NCBI GenBank assembly: GCA_964604565.1
Contig: CAZRZN010000077.1
Location: 1 to 16,051 of the forward strand
Reading direction: 5' to 3'
DNA from: CAZRZN01 sp964604565
GTDB lineage: Bacteria; Pseudomonadota; Alphaproteobacteria; Rhodobacterales; Rhodobacteraceae
Length of the DNA stretch: 16,051 nucleotides
The position numbers and the translations under genes were made by a program. The notes under the pieces are model-generated. The model was given only the letters and a program-made list of their open reading frames with translations. It had not been told where the DNA came from and made no database searches. Shown one piece after another: positions 7,815 through 14,535 of the stretch (position 1 is the first letter of the stretch; the number at the start of each line of letters is the position of its first letter).

Positions 7815-8349
7815 GACGATGTTACAGCCGCATGTCAAGTTCCAACGCATCGCGACCAATGTCTCTGCGCGATGTCATCGATGACTTTTTCGGGCGCTTG
7901 CATTTCTTGCCCAAGTGATCTTTTCCACATCATGTTAACAGAAGGCTTCGGTGTGACGGCACCAGACGGCTTTGATCGCGCGCCCGTCTTCGCCGATCGT
8001 CCGGCAGGCGGCGCGGTCGGATCGCAATTGCTGGACATGGCCGGCCAATGGGGGCGGCGCGGTCACGGTGCCGCACCCGAAGCTATTGGCGCGCAGCGCC
8101 TGCCCCGGCTGCTCCACGCCCCGGCAATCGAGACAGGAACCGGGCCTGTCCCGGCATACACAGGGTTCAACGGGTATCGGCGCCAGCTTGATGTCCCGGG
8201 ATCATCCAATTCCGACAGCAGCTCGGCCGGGGAATAGCGCCCGGCGGGGGGTGTCATGAACTTCACGAAGCCCTCTAAGCCGCTCAAAACGCTCCCCGGG
8301 GGCGCCAGTGTCCCGAAGCGAAAGGCCTACTGTGCCCGGCCGCTCCGCA
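7815..8349. other. Long intergenic region between divergent units
   Basis: About 535 nt between the lacI promoter on the left and the candidate promoter of the plus-strand unit on the right. It holds several open frames of 60-140 codons on both strands, none with a recognisable family. Two overlapping minus-strand frames (8063-8287 and 7935-8117) could be read as a shifted remnant of one gene, but I could not recognise what it was. No tRNA, repeat array or attachment site was seen. Confidence 0.5.
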
Positions 8350-8377
8350 TTGTCAATTTACCCGATTTCAGTAAGGT
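8350..8377 (+). promoter_or_regulatory. Weak candidate promoter for the plus-strand unit
   Basis: TTGTCA at 8350-8355 matches the -35 consensus at five of six positions. TAAGGT at 8372-8377, 16 nt on, matches the -10 at three. It lies about 80 nt before the first gene of the plus-strand unit. Confidence 0.28.
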
Positions 8378-8403
8378 TCCGCGCAGGACGGTCCCAAGTC
8401 TCT

Positions 8404-8420
8404 GGCGGGGAAAACCCGCC
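8404..8420 (+). other. Hairpin in the leader of the ABM-like gene
   Basis: GGCGGG and CCCGCC form a perfect 6-bp stem around GAAAA, 36 nt before the ATG. No T-run follows, so it is not a terminator. Its effect on expression is unknown. Confidence 0.4.
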
Positions 8421-8456
8421 TCGCCCTCTCAATACGGTTTCCGGTCAGGTATCCAA

Positions 8457-9002
8457 ATGCATTGCCTCTTTTTCGACGTTCACCCCAAAGCCGGGCATCT
8501 GCCGCACTATTTCGAGCATGTCGACAAGCTGAAACCGATCCTCGCGGAGCATCGCGGACTGCTCTATCTGGAACGCTTCCGGCCGCTGGACAATCAGGAT
8601 GCATTGTTGTCGCATCAACTGTGGGAGGACGAGGCGGCCATTGCAGAGTGGCGCAGAGAGGCGTCGCACCGTGTGAGCCAGACGGCAGGCCGAGTCACCC
8701 ATTTTCAGGATTATCGAATTCGCGTCGGACCGCAGCAAGCCCGTTTTCCCGAAGAACCGGCCGCGATACAAGGGCAGGATCGCTTTCTTGTCGCGGCCTA
8801 TGGCGCTGCTCCGGGCAGGCAGGGCCGTGCCTATGAGAGTGTGACCCGCCCGGATCGGTTTGTTACGCTGGCGGAAACCACGCTGGGATCGGACGCCGAA
8901 ACAGTGGCGCTACGGGCGGAGGATGAAGGGGCTGACGACGTTCGCGTCTTTCGGATCACACGCGACTACACGATGCACGACCGTGCGGAAGCGCCGAAGT
9001 AG
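8457..9002 (+). CDS. ABM-domain protein, antibiotic biosynthesis monooxygenase-like
   Basis: A 181-residue protein whose first ~95 residues look like an ABM domain (ferredoxin-like fold): MHCLFFDVHPKAGH, then GLLYLERFRPL, LWEDEAAIAEWR and SHRVSQTAGR. ABM proteins range from quinol- and heme-related oxygenases to proteins with no known reaction, so no substrate is proposed. Residues ~105-175 (FLVAAYGA...SVTRPDRFVTLAE...VRVFRITRDY) look like a diverged second copy of the same fold. The frame is open upstream to 8256, but that part is proline- and arginine-rich and ABM proteins start right at the first strand, so 8457 is preferred. The ribosome site (CAGG) is weak. It lies 111 nt upstream of the Na+/phosphate transporter on the same strand. 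Confidence 0.68.
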   Translation: MHCLFFDVHPKAGHLPHYFEHVDKLKPILAEHRGLLYLERFRPLDNQDALLSHQLWEDEAAIAEWRREASHRVSQTAGRVTHFQDYRIRVGPQQARFPEEPAAIQGQDRFLVAAYGAAPGRQGRAYESVTRPDRFVTLAETTLGSDAETVALRAEDEGADDVRVFRITRDYTMHDRAEAPK

Positions 9003-9113
9003 ATCGGTCAGGTGGCATTTGCCGCGCGAACTGTCGCGCGCAGTGCGTCCCGGTTGCGCTCAGTCAGCGCTCGTCGCATCCCGTTGGGTAGATCGCCGCA
9101 AGGGGCTGTTTGA

Positions 9114-10961
9114 ATGACCCGTTACTATCTGCCGTTCGCAATCGCGTCGCTTCTGCTCGTTTTCTGGTACAGCCCGGACGCGCAGGAAATCGCTGCCGGC
9201 GTCGCAATTTTCCTCTTTGGCATGCTGATGCTCGAAGATGGTGTAAAGCTGTTCGGCGGCGGCACGATGGAACGGCTTCTCGAGCGGGCGACACGTTCGA
9301 CACCGCGCGCGATCACCTTCGGGATTCTCACGACAACGCTGTTGCAATCCAGTTCGCTGGTCTCTGTCATCACGATCTCATTCCTCAGCGCCGGGTTGAT
9401 TTCGCTGATCGGCGGGGTCGGATTGATCTTCGGGGCAAATATCGGGACGACAGCGGGCACCTGGTTGGTGGCCGGGCTGGGCCTGAAGGTCGACATCGCG
9501 GCCTATGCCATGCCCATGATCGCGCTCGGCATCGTCATGGTCTTTCAAAAGCCGAAGCCGTTGCGCGGGATAGGGTACGCCCTTGGAGGGCTCGGGTTTC
9601 TGTTCCTTGGAATTCATTACATGAAAGAGGGTTTCGAGGCTTTCAAGGATCAGATCGACCTGACCCGATTTGCCCTGTCCGGCCCGCTTGGCCTCATGGT
9701 CTATACATTGATCGGGCTTGTGGCCACCGTCGTCATGCAATCCAGTCACGCGACGCTGGTCTTGATCCTGACTGCCCTCTCCGCCGGCCAGATCAGCTAT
9801 GAAAACGCGCTGGCGCTGGCGATCGGTGCAAACATCGGAACCACGGTCACAGCGATCATCGGCTCTCTGGGGGCAAACTTTCAGGGCAAACGGTTGGCGC
9901 TTGCCCACTTCATGTTCAACGCTCTGACGGCCGGCGTGGCCTTGGCCTTGATCACCCCGCTGCGCGAGACGGTCGAGTGGGTCAGCACGATGCTGCGGAT
10001 CCCAGAGGCCGACTACGCAATGAAACTTGCTGTTTTCCATACGATTTTCAATGTTCTGGGGGTCGTTTTGACCTTGCCGATGCTGAACCGGCTGATTGCC
10101 TTCATCCAGCAATGGATTGTCGAACCGTTGCCGGACGTCAGCCGCCCGCTCTACCTGAACGAAGCGGTCGACGATTTCCCGAGAACGCTTGAGACCGCGC
10201 TCAGAAAGGAAGTCATGCACCTCTATGAGAATGCAGCCGAACTCATCCTGCATGGCCTGAACCTGCACAGGGAGGATATCTACAAGAGCAAGGATATCGC
10301 AGAGACCGTGCAAAAAAGCCGGACGCCTCTGGAGGTAGACATCGGTGAGGATTATGAACGCAGAGTCAAGACGCTCTACGGCGCAATCGTGGAATTTACG
10401 ACGCGCGCGGGTGACGCGCGCCTTGACCCGGAGATCGCGGATCAGGTCTATGCCCTGCGGGACGTGGCCAGTGACCTTGTCCAGGCCGTGAAGTCGGTCA
10501 AGCATCTGCGCAAGAACATCATGCGATATACGACGCGTCCACAGGGGGCCGTCACTGAACTTTACGACGGTCTGCGGACGGAAATTGCGCAGATCTCCGT
10601 CCAGATTCGAAATCTGGAACGCGCCGCGCCAGAAGATCGCAGCGCGCTCTGGCTCGATCAGGAGCGGGCCCAGATCGAGGATGCGGCGCGCATGGCCGCA
10701 AGCCGTGTCGATTCTCTGATCCGCAAGGGCGAGTTGAGCGCCGCCGCGGCAACCTCGTTCCTGAACGATTCAGGTTATGCCTACAGCGCCATGCGCGACC
10801 TGATCAGGGCGGCGCGCAGCTACTACATCGAACGCGACCGGGCGATGGCCGAAGTCGAAGATCTCCTGATGCTGGATGACGAAGAGATCAACGAGGCCGT
10901 GAGCGGACAGAGCGGGGCAGGCACTGCCAGCGCACCATCGTCAGTCACGAAACCTTCTTAG
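9114..10961 (+). CDS. Na+/phosphate cotransporter with PhoU-like tail (NptA/YjbB family)
   Basis: A 615-residue inner-membrane protein of the Na/Pi-cotransporter II family, carrying phosphate coupled to sodium. The internal two-fold repeat is clear: QSSS at 78-81 and QSSH at 209-212, each followed about 25-30 residues later by a GANIGTT motif (107-113 and 238-244). About eight hydrophobic helices fill residues 5-335. Residues ~350-590 are hydrophilic, helical and charged, as in PhoU-like C-terminal domains of the YjbB type, which often lowers cytoplasmic phosphate by export. AAGGGG lies 8-9 nt before the ATG. Import versus export cannot be decided from sequence. The family call is firm, so no specific symbol is given. 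Confidence 0.92.
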   Translation: MTRYYLPFAIASLLLVFWYSPDAQEIAAGVAIFLFGMLMLEDGVKLFGGGTMERLLERATRSTPRAITFGILTTTLLQSSSLVSVITISFLSAGLISLIGGVGLIFGANIGTTAGTWLVAGLGLKVDIAAYAMPMIALGIVMVFQKPKPLRGIGYALGGLGFLFLGIHYMKEGFEAFKDQIDLTRFALSGPLGLMVYTLIGLVATVVMQSSHATLVLILTALSAGQISYENALALAIGANIGTTVTAIIGSLGANFQGKRLALAHFMFNALTAGVALALITPLRETVEWVSTMLRIPEADYAMKLAVFHTIFNVLGVVLTLPMLNRLIAFIQQWIVEPLPDVSRPLYLNEAVDDFPRTLETALRKEVMHLYENAAELILHGLNLHREDIYKSKDIAETVQKSRTPLEVDIGEDYERRVKTLYGAIVEFTTRAGDARLDPEIADQVYALRDVASDLVQAVKSVKHLRKNIMRYTTRPQGAVTELYDGLRTEIAQISVQIRNLERAAPEDRSALWLDQERAQIEDAARMAASRVDSLIRKGELSAAAATSFLNDSGYAYSAMRDLIRAARSYYIERDRAMAEVEDLLMLDDEEINEAVSGQSGAGTASAPSSVTKPS

Positions 10962-11008
10962 AAAACCGGCAGTCTGCCCCCGCAAGATTGCTTATTGGAG
11001 ATGCGCGC

Positions 11009-11257
11009 ATGGGACTTGAGAAACTCGCCGCGAAGGTGATCGAATACAACGCGCGCCTGGAAAGTGGAAAGGCGAGCAAGATCAAACCGGACGACGTTAA
11101 GAAAGTTCTGAAAAAGCTCAGAAAAAAATCTGCCACGATTCAGTCAGAGATCGATGGTGCGACGTCACCCGAAAAAAAGAGCCAGTTGCAGAACAGACTG
11201 GGCATTGCGCAAGCGCATATCGCGCGCGCGGAGTGGCTCTTGAAGGAAATTCGGTAG
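11009..11257 (+). CDS. Small charged helical protein of unknown function
   Basis: An 82-residue protein starting MGLEKLAAKV, rich in Lys, Glu and Ala, with no membrane segment or cysteine. Two helices are predicted by eye (about 1-50 and 53-82), joined by DGATSPEKK, with heptad-like spacing consistent with a short helical hairpin or coiled coil. GGAG ends 8 nt before the ATG at 11009. A TTG at 10988 in the same frame would precede the ribosome site and is rejected. It sits 47 nt after the Na+/phosphate transporter and is probably co-transcribed. I do not recognise the family. The ordered helical pattern and good ribosome site make it likely real. Confidence 0.7.
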   Translation: MGLEKLAAKVIEYNARLESGKASKIKPDDVKKVLKKLRKKSATIQSEIDGATSPEKKSQLQNRLGIAQAHIARAEWLLKEIR

Positions 11258-11594
11258 CACAGCCTGCGGCCCAGCACCAACCGAACCTGTCAAAAGCATG
11301 GGATCCATCCCTTTCGATGGCCAAGGGATAACCTGACGGTAACGGTTTCTCGTCAGGATCGACGGTGCCCGAATGTCTGGATGTCCGGCAAGACCCCCCA
11401 ACGACGAAAGGCCTGCACGTGTGTTACCAAGGCTCCCGCCCCTCTGACCGCATTTTTTCAACTGGCGGGCAAGGCTCCGCACCCCGCACAATAACCTGCG
11501 GTGATTTGGGCAGCCCTGACAGGCGCAATTGCGGTCCCGGGGTCGGCATCGTGCTGTCCGTGGCATCTTTCGTCAACGGCCGGATGGAGTGTGA
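11258..11594. other. Intergenic stretch with a 7-bp inverted repeat
   Basis: 337 nt between two small plus-strand genes. CCTGACG (11332-11338) pairs perfectly with CGTCAGG (11351-11357) around a 12-nt loop. No T-run follows, so a terminator is not supported. No gene, tRNA or clear promoter was seen. A minus-strand open frame crossing it is arginine- and cysteine-rich and looks fortuitous. Confidence 0.45.
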
Positions 11595-11861
11595 ATGAAA
11601 CCGATCAAGACCGGAATTGGTCATTTTCTCAGGCAGCCGAAGGTGACCGTTTGCTTGGGGCTGCTGGTTTTCTTTTGCGGTCTGTCAGAGGTCCTCGAAG
11701 AAGCCATAGACGTCTTTGACGGCGGTGTGGGCGCCGAACATGGAATGTTGGTCTTTGGCATCATGACGCTTCTCAAGGGGTTGACCGAGCTTGCAGAGGG
11801 CGCTGAACTCGTCACGATAGAGATCGAAGAGGTCGAAAGAGAAGAAGCTGAAGATGCGACT
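11595..11861 (+). CDS. Small membrane protein, 3' end lost in assembly gap
   Basis: The first 89 codons of a gene that runs into the run of Ns. The protein has a short basic N-terminus (MKPIKTGIGHFLRQPK), a first hydrophobic helix at about 17-34 (TVCLGLLVFFCGLSEVL), a second at about 49-67 (GMLVFGIMTLLKGLTEL), then a very acidic tail (EIEEVEREEAED). The loop EEAIDVFDGG between the helices is also acidic. GGAG stands 7 nt before the ATG. I do not recognise the family. The tail could end soon after the gap edge or continue; the protein's true length is unknown. Confidence 0.6.
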
Positions 11862-11961
11862 NNNNNNNNNNNNNNNNNNNNNNNNNNNNNNNNNNNNNNN
11901 NNNNNNNNNNNNNNNNNNNNNNNNNNNNNNNNNNNNNNNNNNNNNNNNNNNNNNNNNNNNN
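11862..11961. other. Assembly gap (100 N)
   Basis: Exactly 100 undetermined bases, the usual placeholder for a scaffold gap of unknown size. The order and orientation of the two flanking blocks depend on the scaffolding. One gene on the left runs into it. Confidence 0.97.
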
Positions 11962-12049
11962 GATCGGCAGCCCAGCCGAAGGTTTTCCGGCAGTGGTTTC
12001 CGCAATCCTTCGAAGCCTTACCAACCCATGCGGAACGGCGCGCTGACCG

Positions 12050-13012
12050 TCAATTGTCATCCGGCTTCAGGGCAAGCGTCTCCGCCCTGAGCCACCGCAT
12101 GAACCCCATCGGATCGCCAGACCAGTCCACCATGTCCTTCGGCAGGATTGGCATACCCACGATCGGCCGCTGAGGTTTGTTCAGCGCATGCCGGACTTCG
12201 TACAAGAGCAGCCCCTGCCGCATCGTCGGTGAAAAACGGCAGGCCAATTGATATGCCCTGCTGTTCTGTCCCGGAAAGCGTATCCGCAGCACGCTGGCGC
12301 CCGACCGCTGAATCATTTTCGCGGTGAAGGCGCTCCATTCTCGTTCCACCGCAGGTCCGAACCAGCGATCGGCAGACGCCACGACACCGGCCGGAAACAA
12401 CGCAATCGCTCCTCCGTTGGCCAGATGGCCCATGGCTGCACGGCGCATTTCGATGTTCTTGCTCAAGGCGTCGGGATCATGTGCAAAGGGCACCGGGATC
12501 ATGAAGCGGTCGATCTCGGCGATGCCGGTCAGCAAGGAACGGGTCAGGATCTTGTAGTCCGACCGGACGCGCCCGATGATCTCCGCAAGCACCATGCCGT
12601 CCACAAGTCCATGGGGATGGTTGGCGGTGACCACCAGCGGACCCGTGCGCGGGATCCTCGCGATCTCCGTTTCGGGAGTTTGAATGTCGATGCCCATGAC
12701 ACCCAGCGCCTGTTTCCAGAATGGCTGTCCATCCGGCACGCCCATTGCCTCGAACTTGCGGATCCGGCGCAACAGATAGGGCTTGGCGGTCAAGAGCTCC
12801 ATCGCCTGGATGATCGCCTGTTGAACCGGGTTGGTGAAGGTTGTCGCATAGGACAGGCGACGGCCATCGTAGGGCTGCTCGCTCAGGCGCCCACCATCGC
12901 CTTGTCCGGGCGCCGAAATATCCTGCTTCGCATCGCTGTCAGAGGGAAAGGGCGGAGATCCGCGCTTGCCGCGCCTTATCGTTGCCACGCCGCGAACTCC
13001 TTCAAGGGACAT
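12050..13012 (-). CDS. Hemolysin-like lysophospholipid acyltransferase (LPLAT superfamily)
   Basis: A 320-residue protein of the PlsC-like acyltransferase superfamily, nearest in style to the 'putative hemolysin' (COG3176-type) branch, which transfers an acyl chain to a glycerol or aminolipid acceptor at the inner membrane. Visible: the acyl-acceptor motif as NHPHGLVDG (131-139), the second block FPAGVVAS (207-214), and GQNSRAYQLA (248-257), which is characteristic of this branch. Residues 1-45 are polar and probably disordered. ATG 13012 is chosen; GTG 13018 is two codons upstream in frame. No strong ribosome site is seen. It begins 27 nt after the universal stress gene and is probably the last gene of that unit. 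The substrate is unknown. Confidence 0.78.
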   Translation of the reverse strand: MSLEGVRGVATIRRGKRGSPPFPSDSDAKQDISAPGQGDGGRLSEQPYDGRRLSYATTFTNPVQQAIIQAMELLTAKPYLLRRIRKFEAMGVPDGQPFWKQALGVMGIDIQTPETEIARIPRTGPLVVTANHPHGLVDGMVLAEIIGRVRSDYKILTRSLLTGIAEIDRFMIPVPFAHDPDALSKNIEMRRAAMGHLANGGAIALFPAGVVASADRWFGPAVEREWSAFTAKMIQRSGASVLRIRFPGQNSRAYQLACRFSPTMRQGLLLYEVRHALNKPQRPIVGMPILPKDMVDWSGDPMGFMRWLRAETLALKPDDN

Positions 13013-13039
13013 CGGCACAAGGTCCGGCCCCGATGCGCG

Positions 13040-13447
13040 TCAGCGCAGGACATAGACCGAACAAGGTGCCCGACGCACGACGCGCGCCGCTGTCGATCCC
13101 AGAAAATATTCCATCGCGTTGGCATCATGCGCGCCAACGATGATCAGGTCAGCGCCGATTTCGTTTGCGAAGGCGGGAATGCGCACACCGGCCTTGCCCG
13201 TGATGACCTTGCACTGGATGTCGCTTGCATCGCCGGCCACGGACTTCAGCTTTTGCATGATCCGGTCGGTCAGATGGTTTTCGGATTTCACTGTGACGAA
13301 CTCTGCCGCGAACCCCGGGATCTGCTCCAGAACGGTCAGCAGCGTGATCAGACCACCCGGGTCCAGCAGCGACCGGGCAACGGCAATCTTGCGGGCGGTC
13401 ATGGGTTCATGGTCGATCGCAACGGGAATGAGGATGGACTTCGGCAT
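13040..13447 (-). CDS. Universal stress protein, UspF/UspG-like
   Basis: A 135-residue single Usp domain with an alpha/beta nucleotide-binding fold: MPKSILIPVAID at the start, GADLIIVGAH (98-107), and the C-terminal YFLGSTAARVVRRAPCSVYVLR-like strand-helix-strand. In the ATP-binding motif G-x2-G-x9-G the second glycine is replaced (Asp108) and the spacing is one residue short, a pattern seen in the UspF/UspG branch, so nucleotide binding is uncertain. CGGAGAC precedes the ATG by about 7 nt. It lies 22 nt after the suyZ-like exporter gene and is probably in the same transcript. Usp genes are often attached to transporter operons; a specific role here is not known. Confidence 0.86.
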   Translation of the reverse strand: MPKSILIPVAIDHEPMTARKIAVARSLLDPGGLITLLTVLEQIPGFAAEFVTVKSENHLTDRIMQKLKSVAGDASDIQCKVITGKAGVRIPAFANEIGADLIIVGAHDANAMEYFLGSTAARVVRRAPCSVYVLR

Positions 13448-13469
13448 GAAATTGTCTCCGTTTCGGGGA

Positions 13470-14486
13470 TCAGGTGGGCATGATCGGCAATTGGGTCAGT
13501 GCCAGCGCGACCATCGCCGCCAGGAAAAGCGTTTCTGCCACCAACAGCGCCGCAGCGGGCTTGCCCACCTTGAGGATCTCCGCGGGCCGCGTCTTGAGGC
13601 CGACCGCCGCGATGGCCGTCAGCAGCAACCATCCCGATCCGTCCACGGCAACCGCAAGGACCCCCGCCGGCAGTGTCATAACCGAATTCAGGATCGCGAG
13701 CACGATGAACCCGATCACGAAGGCCGGGATCAGGGGCGGTCGCTTGCCCGCAGGGTCAGGCGCCGACACGCTGCGCAGGAAGATAGACGCAAGGATCACC
13801 ACAGGGGCCAGCATCGCAACACGCAGAAGTTTTACCAAGGTGGCGGTCTCGCCTGCCTCTTCGGAGATCGAGAACCCTGCCCCGACCACTTGCGCGACAT
13901 CATGGATCGTTGCACCCAGATAGATGCCCGCGGTCACGTCGTCGAAACCCAGTGTCTGGCTCAGTATCGGGTAGATGATCATTGCAATGGTGGACAGGAT
14001 GGTAACCCCAACGACAGTGAACACCAGCCTGTCATCCGATTTCTCATCCTTTGGCAGGATGGCGGCAATGGCAAGGGCCGCGGAGGCCCCGCAAATCGCC
14101 ACGGCCCCTGCGGACAAAAAGGCGAACCGATAGCGAAAGCCGAAGAACCGTGACGCGACAAGACCGAAGCCGATCGTCGCGGGCACCATCAGCACGACCA
14201 TCGCGACGATCGGAAAGCCCAGCGCGCCCACCATCTCGAAACTGATCCGCAGGCCCAAAAGCGCGACACCCAGACGCAAGAGCGTCTTGGCACTCAGCGC
14301 GATGCCCGGGCCGCAGCGTTCGTCGGTGGCCAGAAAATTCAGGCTGATCCCGAACAGGAGCGCCAGCAGCATCGACGGTGCGCCATAGTGTTCGGATACG
14401 AATTTGCTTGCCAGGGCGATCATCAGCGCCACAAGCACACCCGGCAGCATCGTCTGGACACGGGATTTAAAGTCCGGAAATGTCAT
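13470..14486 (-). CDS. suyZ: YeiH/UPF0324-family exporter, probable SuyZ sulfate/sulfite exporter
   Basis: An inner-membrane protein of 338 residues with about ten hydrophobic helices, of the YeiH (PSE, putative sulfate exporter) family. Characteristic motifs are AICGASAALA (in the middle, after RFAFLSAGAV) and GATIHDVAQVVGAG. The frame stays open to 14771, but the upstream part is arginine- and proline-rich and lies inside the previous gene. ATG 14486 (MTFPDFKSRV) has AAGGCGG 6 nt upstream. The start lies 49 nt after the sulfolactate dehydrogenase-like gene, which fits SuyZ, known next to suyAB in Paracoccus pantotrophus, and implies export of the sulfite or sulfate released. The family is firm. 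The SuyZ role is inferred from the neighbours. Confidence 0.8.
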   Translation of the reverse strand: MTFPDFKSRVQTMLPGVLVALMIALASKFVSEHYGAPSMLLALLFGISLNFLATDERCGPGIALSAKTLLRLGVALLGLRISFEMVGALGFPIVAMVVLMVPATIGFGLVASRFFGFRYRFAFLSAGAVAICGASAALAIAAILPKDEKSDDRLVFTVVGVTILSTIAMIIYPILSQTLGFDDVTAGIYLGATIHDVAQVVGAGFSISEEAGETATLVKLLRVAMLAPVVILASIFLRSVSAPDPAGKRPPLIPAFVIGFIVLAILNSVMTLPAGVLAVAVDGSGWLLLTAIAAVGLKTRPAEILKVGKPAAALLVAETLFLAAMVALALTQLPIMPT

Positions 14487-14510
14487 TGAGGCCGCCTTGA
14501 AGGGATGGGT

Positions 14511-14527
14511 GCGTTCGGATCGAACGC
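14511..14527 (-). other. Intercistronic hairpin before suyZ
   Basis: GCGTTCG and CGAACGC form a perfect 7-bp inverted repeat around three bases, 25 nt before the suyZ-like start and 8 nt after the upstream stop. No T-run follows. It could be a message-processing hairpin or a protein site; sequence alone does not decide. Confidence 0.45.
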
Positions 14528-14535
14528 GGGGCAGG

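Noticed and set aside
9378..10505. A 375-codon minus-strand open frame opposite the Na+/phosphate transporter
   Set aside because: Low-complexity charged product. The plus strand has clear QSSS and GANIGTT motifs, so the minus frame is a shadow.
11301..11360. A tRNA-like or attachment-site-like arrangement of short inverted repeats
   Set aside because: Stems of 5 and 7 bp do not assemble into a cloverleaf, and no integrase or direct repeat is present.
11165..11566. A 133-codon minus-strand open frame in the small-gene region
   Set aside because: Composition rich in Arg, Cys and Pro, overlaps a better small gene, and has no clear ribosome site or family.
12248..13483. A 411-codon plus-strand open frame opposite the acyltransferase and usp genes
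   Set aside because: No domain seen, and it runs across two convincing minus-strand genes.
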